A stretch of 64,000 nucleotides of DNA from Nocardia vinacea (GTDB taxonomy: Bacteria > Actinomycetota > Actinomycetes > Mycobacteriales > Mycobacteriaceae), in the NCBI RefSeq assembly GCF_035920345.1, contig NZ_CP109149.1, positions 5,022,001-5,086,000 of the forward strand. Reading direction: 5' to 3'. The translations under genes and the position numbers were made by a program. Position 1 is the first letter of the stretch; every line of letters starts with the position of its first letter. Of the stretch, positions 50,206 to 59,452 are shown in pieces. The notes under the pieces were generated by a model. The model was not told where the DNA came from. It searched no databases and saw nothing but the letters and a program-made list of their open reading frames with translations.

Positions 50206-51838
50206 CGGACAGCGCCTGCCCGACCACTTCTTCCGCGGCCGCCTGGACCTGGGTCAGGTGTTCGGGGCCCTCGAAGGACTCCGCGTAGATCTTGTACTTG
50301 TCTTCGGTGCCGGAGGGGCGGGCGGCGAACCAGGCGTTTTCGGTGGTGACCTTCAGGCCGCCGAGGGGGGCGCCGTTGCCGCGGGCTCGAGTGAGGACCG
50401 CGGTGATCGGCTCACCGGCGATCTCCTTTGTGGTGATCATGTCCGGTGTCAACTTCCCGAGCAGTGCTTTCTGTTCCGGAGTCGCGACGGCGTCGATGCG
50501 GGCATAGGCCGGACTGCCGTAGCGCTTCTCGAGTTCGACATAGCGCGCGGACGGGCTCTGGCCGGTGACCGCGGCGATCTCGGTGGCCAGCAGGGCGAGC
50601 AGGATGCCGTCCTTGTCGGTGGTCCACACGGTGCCGTCCATCCGCAGGAACGATGCGCCCGCACTCTCCTCACCGCCGAAAGCCAGACTGCCGCTGAATA
50701 ATCCGGGCACGAAGAACTTGAAGCCGACCGGCACCTCGTACACATCGCGCCCGAGCACACTGACCACCCGGTCGATCATCGACGAACTCACCGCCGTCTT
50801 GCCGATCTTGGTGAGCGCATCCCAGCCCATCCGGTTCGCGACCAGATATTCGATGGCGACCGCGAGGAAGTGGTTCGGATTCATCAGTCCGCCATCGGGT
50901 GTGACGATGCCGTGCCGATCCGCGTCGGCGTCGTTGCCGGTGGAGATGTCGTAGTCGTCCTTGATGGCGATCAGCGAGGCCATCGCATAGCGCGAGGACG
51001 GATCCATCCGAATCTTGCCGTCGGAGTCCAGCGTCATGAACCGCCAGGTCGGATCGACGAACGGGTTGACGACCTCGAGTTCGAGGTCGTAGCGCTGCCC
51101 GATCTCCTCCCAGTAGTCGACGCTGGCCCCACCCATCGGATCGGCGCCGAGCCGGATCCCGGCGCCGCGAATGGCATCCAGGTTCAACACATTCGGCAGA
51201 TCCGCGATGTAGTGGTCGAGGTAGTCGTAGCGCTCGACGCAGTTTTCCAGCGCATGGCGAAGCGTGGTCCGCCGCACCCCGGCCAAGCCGTTGCGCAACA
51301 GTTCGTTGGCGCGGTTGGCGATCGCGTCGGTGGCCTTGGTATCGGCCGGACCGCCGTGCGGCGGGTTGTATTTGAAGCCGCCGTCGCGCGGCGGATTGTG
51401 CGACGGCGTGACGACGATGCCATCGGCCTGATGCTTTGCCCCACCGCGGTTGTGCCGCAACACCGCATGACTCAGCGCGGGCGTCGGGGTGTAGCGATCG
51501 CGCGCGTCGATCATCGCGGTCACATCATTGGCGGCGAGCACCTCGAGTGCGGTGGTCCACGCGGGTTCGGACAATGCGTGGGTATCGCGGGCCAGATAGA
51601 CCGGACCAGTAATCCCCCGCGTGGCACGGTATTCCACGATCGACTGGGTGATGGCCAGGATATGCGCCTCGTTGAACGCGGTATCCAGACTGGAACCCCG
51701 ATGCCCCGAGGTGCCGAACGCCACCTGCTGCGCCGGCTCCGCCGGATCCGGGATCCGGCTGTAGTAGGCCGTCACCAGACGCGCGATGTCCTCCAGGTCG
51801 GTGGGACGCGCGGGTCGCCCGGCTCGATCATGGGCCAT
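50198..51838 (-). CDS. pgm: Phosphoglucomutase (alpha-D-glucose phosphate-specific)
   Basis: 546 residues from ATG 51838 (MAHDRAGRPARPTDLEDIAR), RBS aagggaga; ATG 51901 would overlap crcB. Alpha-D-phosphohexomutase family: FGTSGHRGSS near the start, the phosphoserine loop VVTPSHNPPRDGGFKYN, metal loop GNDADADRHG, sugar loop GGEESAGASFLR, and a phosphate-binding C-terminal domain (TENAWFAARPSGTEDKYKIY). It interconverts glucose 1-phosphate and 6-phosphate for glycogen, trehalose and cell-wall precursors. Downstream of the crcB-DUF190-crcB genes and overlapping the MFS gene. Confidence 0.95.
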   Translation of the reverse strand: MAHDRAGRPARPTDLEDIARLVTAYYSRIPDPAEPAQQVAFGTSGHRGSSLDTAFNEAHILAITQSIVEYRATRGITGPVYLARDTHALSEPAWTTALEVLAANDVTAMIDARDRYTPTPALSHAVLRHNRGGAKHQADGIVVTPSHNPPRDGGFKYNPPHGGPADTKATDAIANRANELLRNGLAGVRRTTLRHALENCVERYDYLDHYIADLPNVLNLDAIRGAGIRLGADPMGGASVDYWEEIGQRYDLELEVVNPFVDPTWRFMTLDSDGKIRMDPSSRYAMASLIAIKDDYDISTGNDADADRHGIVTPDGGLMNPNHFLAVAIEYLVANRMGWDALTKIGKTAVSSSMIDRVVSVLGRDVYEVPVGFKFFVPGLFSGSLAFGGEESAGASFLRMDGTVWTTDKDGILLALLATEIAAVTGQSPSARYVELEKRYGSPAYARIDAVATPEQKALLGKLTPDMITTKEIAGEPITAVLTRARGNGAPLGGLKVTTENAWFAARPSGTEDKYKIYAESFEGPEHLTQVQAAAEEVVGQALSGE

Positions 51839-51885
51839 GCTCGGGTCTCCCTTCCGTGTCGGCTGCGCCCGGCTCGTCATCAAAA

Positions 51886-52248
51886 TCATGTCCACAACCA
51901 CTGGGTCGTGGCCGCGGCGACGAACACCGCGGTCAGGCTGGTCACGACGCTGATCACCACATTGCCCACCGCATAGGCGTAGGCACCCTCGGCCGCGAGC
52001 CTGATCGTCTCGTAGCCGAATGTGCTGAATGTGGTCAGCGCACCGCAGAAACCTGTTCCCGCGGCGGCCAGCAGCCAGCTGTTCGCGCCGGCGCCGATCA
52101 GTCCACCGAGCAACGCCGAACCGACAATGTTAACGGTCAATGTGCCCAGCGGCAGCAGAGATTCGAATCGCGCGGCCATCGCACGGTCGATGAGATACCG
52201 CGCAGGCGCGCCGAGCATGCCGCCGGCTAGGACGAGCACCGCCATCAT
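51886..52248 (-). CDS. crcB: CrcB/Fluc fluoride channel subunit (second copy)
   Basis: A 120-residue membrane protein with four helices. CrcB signatures: GGMLGAPARYLIDR, LTVNIVGSALLGG with the conserved Asn, and FCGALTTFSTFGYE with the fluoride-contacting Phe and Thr/Ser. Works as a dual-topology dimer that lets F- leave the cell. Its start overlaps the DUF190 stop by 4 bases. Paired with the other crcB gene at 52653, so a heterodimer is likely, as in many Gram-positives with adjacent copies. Confidence 0.93.
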   Translation of the reverse strand: MMAVLVLAGGMLGAPARYLIDRAMAARFESLLPLGTLTVNIVGSALLGGLIGAGANSWLLAAAGTGFCGALTTFSTFGYETIRLAAEGAYAYAVGNVVISVVTSLTAVFVAAATTQWLWT

Positions 52249-52619
52249 CGGGCGACCCCCAGCGTCGGCTGCCAGATCTCTACTTCGGACAATGCGACAT
52301 TCACCGCGGCGAGCACCTCGGAATTCTGTTCGACGAAGTCACGCAACCGCTCGGTCTCGTCAATGATCATCACCAGCACGGGTAGGTGTTCGGCCAGATC
52401 GAGGATCCGACTGGTGTGGATGCGCGAGGACGCGCCGTAACCTTCCACGCCGCGCCACACGCTGGCACCGGCCAGTCCGGTGTCCCGGGCGCGCCGCACG
52501 ATCTCGTGGTAGAGGGGCCCGTGTCGCCACTTGTCGTCCTCGTCGAGCAGCAGTGTCAGCCGCGCGGCCGACTGCCACTGTCCCGCCGCCGGACCAGTGC
52601 CCGTCGGTGAATCTTTCAT
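52245..52619 (-). CDS. DUF190-family protein
   Basis: A 124-residue protein starting MKDSPTGTGPAAGQWQSAAR with gaaggggg upstream. The DUF190 core is ARLTLLLDEDDKWRHGPLYH, then IVRRARDTGLAGASVWRGVE, GYGASS and LPVLVMIIDETERLRDFV: a PII-like ferredoxin fold with a conserved GxxGYG loop. It is typically encoded beside crcB and thought to regulate or assist the fluoride channel. Here it sits between the two crcB genes, overlapping the second. Confidence 0.92.
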   Translation of the reverse strand: MKDSPTGTGPAAGQWQSAARLTLLLDEDDKWRHGPLYHEIVRRARDTGLAGASVWRGVEGYGASSRIHTSRILDLAEHLPVLVMIIDETERLRDFVEQNSEVLAAVNVALSEVEIWQPTLGVAR

Positions 52620-52652
52620 CGCCTGACCCCCTTCCGTCGCACTCTCCACTAT

Positions 52653-53081
52653 TCAACTCGTCCGCCGTGCCGTACCAGTAGCCCACCGCGCCAAAACCAT
52701 GCCGAGCACGACCGCCCCAAGGCCCGCCACCACCGTCCCCCCGAGATAGCCGAGCGCCTCGACCGGCGCACCCGATTCGAGCAGTCTACGAACCTCGAGG
52801 CTGTAGGTGGAAAAAGTGGTGAAGCCGCCGAGCACGCCGATACCGAGAAATGGGCGGAGCAGTCTGTGGGCTACCCATACCTCGGTGATCAGAACCATCA
52901 GAATTCCGATCGCAAAGCATCCCACGACATTGATCGTGAAGGTCGCCCAGGGGACCCGGTGCGGTTGTGCGGGCCACCACACGCCGATGCCGTAGCGCGC
53001 CAGCGCGCCGAGACCACCGCCGAGGGAGATCACCACCAGCACGGACGGCTCGACGGCAGGGTTGCGGGCCCGCTGACCCAT
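52653..53081 (-). CDS. crcB: CrcB/Fluc fluoride channel subunit (first copy)
   Basis: 142 residues from ATG 53081 (MGQRARNPAVEPSVLVVISL) behind aggaggtcagcgc; the frame to 53249 is not needed. Four helices: GGGLGALARYGIG, ATFTINVVGCFAIG with the Asn, GGFTTFSTYSLEV with the Phe box. Partner of the second copy. No fluoride riboswitch consensus (GGCGATGG...GTTCGCC) is visible in the 200 bases upstream, so control differs from typical crcB units. Confidence 0.92.
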   Translation of the reverse strand: MGQRARNPAVEPSVLVVISLGGGLGALARYGIGVWWPAQPHRVPWATFTINVVGCFAIGILMVLITEVWVAHRLLRPFLGIGVLGGFTTFSTYSLEVRRLLESGAPVEALGYLGGTVVAGLGAVVLGMVLARWATGTARRTS

Positions 53082-53274
53082 GCGCTGACCTCCTGCCGAG
53101 CCGAATGTCACCGGCGCAATGCTAACGGTCGGGTCGGCGGAGCCGAACATCCGGGACGACGGCACGCACCATGACCAGCGTCGTTCGTTGACACGGCGGC
53201 GGCGAGAACGTACGAATGCCTGGAAGGTTCGGCCGAAGTTCCCACCCAACCCCTACGGACACTGGTCGGGAGCG

Positions 53275-54558
53275 ATGATGGCGGCACGAATGGCGATATC
53301 CGAAGCGCCTCGAAAGACGGCGCAAAACGGGCGCCAGCAACTGTTCGGCAGATCGATTCGTGGCAACTGGGGGTCTTCGGTCCGGCGACTCGGTGTCGCG
53401 GCATCGGCGGTCGCGCTGGCCGCACTCGGCTATGCGCCGCCCGCCATGGCACAGGCGATCTATCCGATTCCAGAGCCGGACGGTTTCTATTGGGCGCCAC
53501 CGGATGTGGGCAACTTCCAGCCCGGCGATGTGATCCGCAGTCGGCCGGTGGCCGCGGCGGGCTTTCCAGGCGCGACAGCATGGCAGTTGCTGTACCGGTC
53601 GACCGATTCGGCAGGCAATCCCATCGCGGCCATGACTACCCTGCTGCTACCCGCGGGCGGCGGACTCAACCGGCCGCTGGTCTCGTATCAAGCGTTCGTC
53701 AATTCGCTCGGCCTGCAGTGCGCGCCGTCGCACAGCCTCTTCGATGGCGGCATGCAAGAGGGGCCCGCGCTGAATCTGCTGCTGGCTCGCGGCTGGGCGG
53801 TCGCCGTTCCCGACCACCTCGGGCCGACCAGCGCCTATGGCGCGGCCCGCCTCGGCGGTCGGCTCACCCTGGACGGGATACGCGCGGTAAAGCGTTTCGC
53901 GCCAGCCGATCTCGCGGCTAGTCCGGTCGGTATGGCGGGATACTCGGGCGGCGCTATGGCGACCGGATTCGCGGCGGCGATGGCACCGGAGTACGCGCCG
54001 GAGCTGCCGATCGTCGGGGTCGCGCAGGGCGGGGTTCCGGTGAATATCGGTAAGCTGGCCCGCGATGTCGGCAGGCAGCCGAGCCCGCTGTTCGGCCTCG
54101 GATTCGCTGCCACCGTCGGTCTGGAGCGCGAATATCCGGCCCAGCTCTCGATGGAGCGGTTCCTCAATCCCGAGGGTTGGGCACTGCGCAGCCAGGTTGC
54201 GAATGCCTGCACCTCCGAAATCATCGCGGCGGGCGCGAACAAGGACTTCGACGATGTCTTCAACGGCTCGATGTTCGACACCGACGACGCCGCGATCGGG
54301 ATCCTGCACGAGAACAGCCTGGAGATATATCCCGGTGTACCACGCGCTCCGATCTACGAATGGCACGGCGCCAACGATCAGGTGGATCCGTGGCTGGCCC
54401 GCGAGGTGGTGGACCGCTATTGCACGGCGGGCACGCCGGTGCTGTTCGACCTGATTCCGGGCACCGACCACAATGCGGCGATATTCGCCGGTGCGCCACG
54501 GGCATTCAACTATCTGTCCGACCGGTTCGCGGGACTCCCGGCCCCGAGCAACTGCTGA
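53275..54558 (+). CDS. Secreted lipase (LIP family)
   Basis: 427 residues from ATG 53275 (MMAARMAISEAPRKTAQNGR), gggagcg upstream. Signal peptide around residues 30-60 (GVAASAVALAALGYAPPAMA, cleaved before QAIYPIP). Alpha/beta hydrolase with nucleophile Ser in GMAGYSGGAMATG, a charge-relay Asp in HGANDQVDPW and His in GTDHNAAIF. Matches the secretory lipase (LIP) family of actinobacteria and fungi, which hydrolyses triacylglycerols or other esters outside the cell. Four mature Cys. Divergent from crcB, ended by a 15-bp hairpin. Confidence 0.9.
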   Translation: MMAARMAISEAPRKTAQNGRQQLFGRSIRGNWGSSVRRLGVAASAVALAALGYAPPAMAQAIYPIPEPDGFYWAPPDVGNFQPGDVIRSRPVAAAGFPGATAWQLLYRSTDSAGNPIAAMTTLLLPAGGGLNRPLVSYQAFVNSLGLQCAPSHSLFDGGMQEGPALNLLLARGWAVAVPDHLGPTSAYGAARLGGRLTLDGIRAVKRFAPADLAASPVGMAGYSGGAMATGFAAAMAPEYAPELPIVGVAQGGVPVNIGKLARDVGRQPSPLFGLGFAATVGLEREYPAQLSMERFLNPEGWALRSQVANACTSEIIAAGANKDFDDVFNGSMFDTDDAAIGILHENSLEIYPGVPRAPIYEWHGANDQVDPWLAREVVDRYCTAGTPVLFDLIPGTDHNAAIFAGAPRAFNYLSDRFAGLPAPSNC

Positions 54559-54567
54559 GGGATACAA

Positions 54568-54603
54568 CACTGCGCCCGCGTCGATGCTGACGCGGGCGCA
54601 GTG
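54568..54603 (+). terminator. Terminator of the lipase gene
   Basis: CACTGCGCCCGCGTC (54568-54582), loop GATGCT, GACGCGGGCGCAGTG (54589-54603): a perfect 15-bp stem ten bases after the stop. Confidence 0.85.
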
Positions 54604-54632
54604 CCGTCGGACAGACCTTGAGTGAACACCTC

Positions 54633-54693
54633 ATGCGGCCACCACGGAGCGAGTCTTACGAGCGACCCGTTCGCGGCCCGTCTCGCGTCCGAG
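54633..54693. repeat. Dispersed intergenic repeat, copy A
   Basis: About 60 bases from ATGCGGCC through ACCACGGAGCGAGTCTTACG and AGCGACC to GCGTCCGAGT. It recurs inverted at 58573-58640 and partly at 58457-58482. Lies between convergent genes. Confidence 0.7.
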
Positions 54694-54787
54694 TCGTCGA
54701 AGCGCATGCGCCGTAGGCGCGAGTCTCGACGGCTCGGACGCGAGACACCGGGGGCCGCGAACACGCGGCGCCCGCGCCGCCAAAAAC

Positions 54788-56287
54788 TCAGTGCACGATT
54801 ACTGGTTCGCCTTCCGACGGAGCCGGAACCGTATTCGGCATCAGGAATGCGGTGATCACCGCACCGGCCACGAAAATCGCGGTGGCCCACCAGAAGCTGG
54901 TCGTGTAGCTCTCGATCTGGGCCTGTGCCACGGCGAGTGGACCCGGCGTATGCGACGACAGGTAGTCCGTCGCGGCCGAGGCGGCGATGGTGCTCAGCAG
55001 CGCCGTGCCGATCGAACCGCCGACCTGCTGGCTGGTGTTGATCATCGCCGAGGCGACACCGGCATCCTCGTGGTGTACACCGGCCGTCGCTCCCTGGAAG
55101 GCGGTCGACATCGCACCACCGAGACCGAGACCCATCAGGATCAGGGCGGGCAGGATATTCGCGACATAGCCGCTGTCCAAGCTGATCTGGGTCAGCCATG
55201 CCATGCCGAACGCGGCGACCAGGAAGCCACCGGCGACCACCATTTTCGGACCGACCTTCGGCAGCAGCAGCGAGGGCACCGTGGTCGAGGAGACGACCAT
55301 GCCCGCCACCATCGGCAGGAACGCCAGACCGGTCTTGATCGGCGAGTACCCCATGCTCAGCTGCATGTAGTAGGTCAGGAACAGGAAGATCGCGAACATT
55401 CCGATGCCCATGACGAATACCGTCAGGAACGAACCGCCGCGAGTGCGGTCCAGCACGATGCGCAGCGGCAACAACGGATTCGCGACCCGGGTCTCGATCC
55501 ACACGAACACCGCGAGCAGGGCGGCGCCACCGATCAGGAAACCGAGGGTGACCGGGTTGCCCCAGCTGGCCGACTCGGCGTGCGAGAACCCGTAGACGAT
55601 GCCGAACAGTGCGGCGGTCACCACAACGGTGCCTGGGATGTCGAGCTTGGGCCGTTCGGCGACCACATGCTTGGCCAGCAGCAGCACCGCGCCCACCAGC
55701 GCGACCGCAGCAAAGCCGAGGTTCACGAACATCACCCAGCGCCACGAGGCCCATTCGGTGAGCATGCCGCCGAGCAACAGACCGATGGCGCCACCCGCAC
55801 CGGCGACCGCACCGAAGATGCCGAAGGCCTTGGCGCGCTCACCCGGTTCGGTGAAGGTCACCGTGAGCAGCGACAGTGCGGCGGGCGCGAGCAGCGCACC
55901 GAAGACGCCCTGTCCGACGCGGGCCGCGACCAGCATTTCGAAGCTGGTGGCCGCGCCGCCGACCGCGGAGGCGACGGCGAATCCGATCAGGCCGATAATG
56001 AAGGTGTTACGTCGGCCGAACAGGTCACTGAGTCGGCCACCGAGCAGCAACAGGCTGCCGAAGGCCAGCGCGTAACCGGTGACGACCCACTGCCGATCGC
56101 CATCGCTGAAACCGAGGTCCTGTTGCGCTGCGGGCAGCGCGATATTCACCACGGTCGCGTCGAGCACAACCATGAGCTGAGCCACGCCGAGTACGGCGAG
56201 CACCCACCAGCGCAGGGCGTGCGAGCCGCGGCGGCCCGAGTCGGTTTTCTCGGGGGCGGGTGCCCCACGGTCCAACGTGGTAGTCAT
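54788..56287 (-). CDS. DHA2-family (EmrB/QacA) MFS drug exporter
   Basis: A 499-residue protein with 14 predicted transmembrane helices. Motif VVLDATVVNIALPAAQQDLG (helix 1 of DHA2) and GRLSDLFGRRNTFIIG (loop 2-3), AVAGAGGAIGLLLGGMLTEW (motif C of antiporters, helix 5). It exports drugs or cationic compounds with proton antiport. Divergent from a TetR gene across 110 bases, the usual repressor-exporter pair. Confidence 0.93.
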   Translation of the reverse strand: MTTTLDRGAPAPEKTDSGRRGSHALRWWVLAVLGVAQLMVVLDATVVNIALPAAQQDLGFSDGDRQWVVTGYALAFGSLLLLGGRLSDLFGRRNTFIIGLIGFAVASAVGGAATSFEMLVAARVGQGVFGALLAPAALSLLTVTFTEPGERAKAFGIFGAVAGAGGAIGLLLGGMLTEWASWRWVMFVNLGFAAVALVGAVLLLAKHVVAERPKLDIPGTVVVTAALFGIVYGFSHAESASWGNPVTLGFLIGGAALLAVFVWIETRVANPLLPLRIVLDRTRGGSFLTVFVMGIGMFAIFLFLTYYMQLSMGYSPIKTGLAFLPMVAGMVVSSTTVPSLLLPKVGPKMVVAGGFLVAAFGMAWLTQISLDSGYVANILPALILMGLGLGGAMSTAFQGATAGVHHEDAGVASAMINTSQQVGGSIGTALLSTIAASAATDYLSSHTPGPLAVAQAQIESYTTSFWWATAIFVAGAVITAFLMPNTVPAPSEGEPVIVH

Positions 56288-56404
56288 GTGTCCCCTTTGT
56301 CTCGAGGCTTGATCCGGAGAAGGCGCCTCCGCTTACCGAGTTAAGCTAACACAATAACGGAGACATCCCCTCCACTTAATCCCGCTTATTGCTAGGATGT
56401 GCCT

Positions 56405-57079
56405 GTGAATCCCGCCACTACCGTGCCTCCACCTCGGCGTCTACGCGCCGACGCTGCCCGCAATCAGCAGCGCATCGTCGAGGCAGCCCGCCAGCTCTTC
56501 GCCGATCACGGCCTGGAGATCACCCTCGATGACGTGGCCGAACGCGCGGGGGTCGGCGTCGGCACCGTCTACCGACGCTTCGCCAACAAGAAGGAATTGA
56601 TCGCCGAGGTCTTCGAACAGAACGTCGGCGAATTCGCCGTCGCCGCAGAGACCGCGGCCAAGCATCCCGACCCCTGGCTGGGACTGGTCCAGTTCTTCGA
56701 GTACGCCTGCACCCATCTGGCCACCAATCGCGGCTTCAGCGAGGTCATGCTCGAACTCGAGGAGGATCTGGAGCGCTTCGCCCAGTTGCGCGACCGGATC
56801 AAGCCGACCGTCGCCGCGGTCATCGATCGCGCGCGCGAGGCCGGCGCACTGCAGCCCGATATCGAGCCCTCGGACTTCTTCGCGCTGATCCACATGGTCG
56901 ACGCGCTCGCCGAGTTCTCCAAGCCGGTGAATCCGAATGCCTGGCAGCGCTATATGGCCATCGCGCTCAACGGCGTTCGCAGCGATGACACGCCGCGCCG
57001 ACTACTACCGGCACCCCCCTTGACGGATGAGGAAGTCGAACAAGCCAAGTCGTTCGCCTGCGCGGGCCGCAAGCGCTAG
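56405..57079 (+). CDS. TetR-family repressor, probably leaderless
   Basis: 224 residues from GTG 56405 (VNPATTVPPPRRLRADAARN); GTG 56399 adds two residues. TAGGAT at 56393-56398 is placed so that transcription would start at 56405, that is a leaderless mRNA. HTH residues about 15-60: RIVEAARQLFADHGLEITLD, DVAERAGVGVGTVYRRFANK. The C-terminal ligand domain is helical (QLRDRIKPTVAAVIDRAREA). It most likely represses the divergent exporter and itself, released by an exported drug. Confidence 0.9.
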   Translation: MNPATTVPPPRRLRADAARNQQRIVEAARQLFADHGLEITLDDVAERAGVGVGTVYRRFANKKELIAEVFEQNVGEFAVAAETAAKHPDPWLGLVQFFEYACTHLATNRGFSEVMLELEEDLERFAQLRDRIKPTVAAVIDRAREAGALQPDIEPSDFFALIHMVDALAEFSKPVNPNAWQRYMAIALNGVRSDDTPRRLLPAPPLTDEEVEQAKSFACAGRKR

Positions 57080-57135
57080 CGCAAAAAACCGGGGATATCT
57101 AGCGCTCAACTGAGCCAACCCTTACAGTTGGACGC

Positions 57136-58431
57136 ATGACCAACTCGTGGGGGAACTGGGCCGGGGATCAGCAGTGCGCGCCAGCCGCCATCGTCGCCCC
57201 GCGCGATACCGAAGAATTGGCCGAGATCATCGGCCGCGCCGCCACCACCGGACAGACAGTACGCGTCGCCGGTGCGGGTCATTCGTTCACCGATGCCGTA
57301 CTCACCGACGGCATCCTGCTCGACCTCGCGAAGCTGAACCGCATCCTCAATGTGGACCGGGAGACCGGCCGCGTTCGAGTGGAGGCGGGCGTCACCCTCA
57401 ATGCCGCGAGCAATGCATTGCATCCGCTCGGCCTGGCCTTCCCCAATCTCGGCGATATCGACGTGCAGACCGTCGCGGGCGCGACCGCCACCGCCACCCA
57501 CGGCACCGGCGCGACCCTGCAAAACCTCTCGGCCGCACAGCAATCCATCGAACTGGTGCTCGCCGACGGCAGCCGAGTCGAGTTGAACGAGGAGTCCGAT
57601 CCGGACGGCTGGCGCGCGGCGCGAGTCAGCGTCGGGGCGCTCGGCGTGGTCAGTGCGGTCACCCTGCAGATGGTGCCGTCGTTCGTGCTGGAGGGAATCG
57701 AGCGGCCGGTGCCGGTCGAGGACGTCCTCACGGATCTGGACGCCTATGTCGACGGCAACCAGCATTTCGAGTTCTACATGTTCGGCCACAGCCCGCTGGC
57801 GATGACGAAGCGCAATAACCCCGTCGACCTGCCGGAACAGCCGCGCGGCCGGGCCGCCGACTGGTTCGCCGACATCCTGATGTCCAACTACGCCTTCGAC
57901 GCGCTGTGCCGACTCGGCAAGCGCCAGCCGCGGCTGGTGCCGTGGATCCATCGCGGCGCGGCGTATGCGGGCAGTTACCGCCGCCAGGTCGACCGCTCCT
58001 ATCGAGTCTTCGCCTCACCCCGGTTGATTCGCTTCACCGAGATGGAATACGCGATCCCGCGCGAACATTCCGTCGCCGCCATCCGCGAGATCAAGGACCT
58101 CGCGACGCGGTTCGATACGCTGATGCCGATCGAGGTGCGCTGGGTCGCCCCCGATGACGCGTTTCTCTCCCCCGCCGGTGGCCGCGAAACCTGCTATATC
58201 GCCGTGCACCAGTACCGCGGCATGGACTTCGAGCCGTATTTTCGCGCCTGCGAAGCGGTTTTCGACAAGTACGACGGCCGCCCGCACTGGGGCAAGCGCC
58301 ACTTCCAGAGCGCCGAGACGTTGCGGCCGCGCTATCCGGACTGGGACCACTTCGCCGAAGTACGCCGCCGCTTCGATCCCAAGGGCCGCTTCGCCAACGC
58401 CTACGTCGAGCGGGTACTCGGCTCTGTTTGA
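57136..58431 (+). CDS. FAD-linked aldonolactone oxidoreductase (D-arabinono/L-gulono-lactone oxidase family)
   Basis: A 431-residue protein. N-terminal FAD-binding PCMH domain: VAPRDTEELAEIIGRAATTG, VAGAGHSFTDAV (HS in place of the flavin-linking His of some relatives), GDIDVQTVAGATATATHGTG. C-terminal ALO domain with HWGKRHF, the family signature, near residue 388. Known mycobacterial members oxidise L-gulono-1,4-lactone or D-arabinono-lactone with a dye or cytochrome acceptor. Follows the tetR gene by 56 bases in the same direction but is probably independent. Confidence 0.9.
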   Translation: MTNSWGNWAGDQQCAPAAIVAPRDTEELAEIIGRAATTGQTVRVAGAGHSFTDAVLTDGILLDLAKLNRILNVDRETGRVRVEAGVTLNAASNALHPLGLAFPNLGDIDVQTVAGATATATHGTGATLQNLSAAQQSIELVLADGSRVELNEESDPDGWRAARVSVGALGVVSAVTLQMVPSFVLEGIERPVPVEDVLTDLDAYVDGNQHFEFYMFGHSPLAMTKRNNPVDLPEQPRGRAADWFADILMSNYAFDALCRLGKRQPRLVPWIHRGAAYAGSYRRQVDRSYRVFASPRLIRFTEMEYAIPREHSVAAIREIKDLATRFDTLMPIEVRWVAPDDAFLSPAGGRETCYIAVHQYRGMDFEPYFRACEAVFDKYDGRPHWGKRHFQSAETLRPRYPDWDHFAEVRRRFDPKGRFANAYVERVLGSV

Positions 58432-58456
58432 TTGCAGCGCCTTCGGCGCTGCGTGT

Positions 58457-58640
58457 TCGCTCGTAAGACTCGCTCCGTTGCGGCTGGGAAGGGCTTGGAT
58501 TCTTACTGCTTCAGCGCTGTCTGGTGGTTACCCGGGTCCGCTCGTGCACCTCGCGATGCGTCGGGAGCGCGGACTCGGGCGCGAGACGGGCCGCGAACGG
58601 TCGCTCGTAAGACTCGCTCCGTGGTGGCCGAGCCGCATGG
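58457..58640. repeat. Dispersed intergenic repeat, copies B and C
   Basis: Copy B (58573-58640) is the inverse of copy A at 54633, including TCGCTCGTAAGACTCGCTCC. Copy C (58457-58482) repeats the core TCGCTCGTAAGACTCGCTCC only. They fill the gap between convergent genes. Confidence 0.7.
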
Positions 58641-58641
58641 T

Positions 58642-59388
58642 TCAGCTGGCGAGTATCTCGGTGACCAGGCGCGGTAAGACGGTGCCGATGGGTTCACGGA
58701 TGACCTCGGTGGCGATGCTGTCGTAGGGCGTCGGTTCGGCATTGACGATGACCAGATCCGCGCCGCTGTCGACGGCGATCGCGCACATCGATGCGGCGGG
58801 CTCCACCTGCAGCGAGGAACCGATGGCCAGGAAGATATCGCTGGCCTCGGCGGTCAGCGCGGCCTTGGTCATGGTGCGGCGATCCATCTGCTGGCCGAAC
58901 ATGATGGTCGCGGATTTCAGGATGCCGCCGCAGGCCGGACACGGCGGATCCGCCTCGCCCGCGGCCACCCGCGCCAGGGTGGCCGCCATGCTCGTCTGGT
59001 ATTCGCAACCGACACAGACGACTTCGAACATATTGCCGTGGATTTCGATCACCCGGCCGGGTGAGGATCCGGCGCGCTGGTGCAGTCGGTCGATGTTCTG
59101 GGTGATGATCGTGATGGTGCGCCCGGCGCGCTCCAGGTCGGCCAGTGCGGCGTGCGCGGCATTGGGTTGGGCCTGCCAGGCCGGATTGTCGCGGCGGGCC
59201 AGCCAGGAGCGTTTGCGCAGCTCCGGATCGGCGAGGTAGGCATCGTAGGTCGACAACAGTTCGGCGATGGGGTCTTTCGTCCATACGCCGCGGGGGCCGC
59301 GGAAGTCGGGAATGCCGGAATCGGTGGAGATGCCCGCGCCGGTGAGCACGCCGATCCGCCCGTCCCGTTTGCGCCAGTCGGTCGTCAC
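58642..59388 (-). CDS. cobB: Sir2-family NAD-dependent protein deacylase
   Basis: A 248-residue sirtuin. NAD-binding GAGISTDSGIPDFRGPRGVW, NID motif ITQNIDRLHQRAG, catalytic His in EIHGNMFEV, four zinc Cys in VVCVGCEYQ and PPCPACGG, then IMFGQQMD and IGSSLQVEPAA. It removes acetyl or other acyl groups from lysines using NAD+. The Ala-Glu (YxxR) pocket signature of class III desuccinylases is not obvious. Stands alone between the dispersed repeats and the DUF2236 gene. Confidence 0.95.
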   Translation of the reverse strand: MTTDWRKRDGRIGVLTGAGISTDSGIPDFRGPRGVWTKDPIAELLSTYDAYLADPELRKRSWLARRDNPAWQAQPNAAHAALADLERAGRTITIITQNIDRLHQRAGSSPGRVIEIHGNMFEVVCVGCEYQTSMAATLARVAAGEADPPCPACGGILKSATIMFGQQMDRRTMTKAALTAEASDIFLAIGSSLQVEPAASMCAIAVDSGADLVIVNAEPTPYDSIATEVIREPIGTVLPRLVTEILAS

Positions 59389-59452
59389 ATCGATTCAGCC
59401 TAGGGGGCTGCGTTATCAGTGCCCAGGGCACGCGGTCGACAAGCCAAGTTCA

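Noticed and set aside
52882..53280. Fluoride riboswitch upstream of crcB
   Set aside because: No GGCGATGG...GTTCGCC-like pseudoknot segments on the minus strand.
54791..56344. 517-codon plus-strand frame
   Set aside because: Antisense to the DHA2 exporter; Gln/Glu/Arg/His-rich shadow composition.
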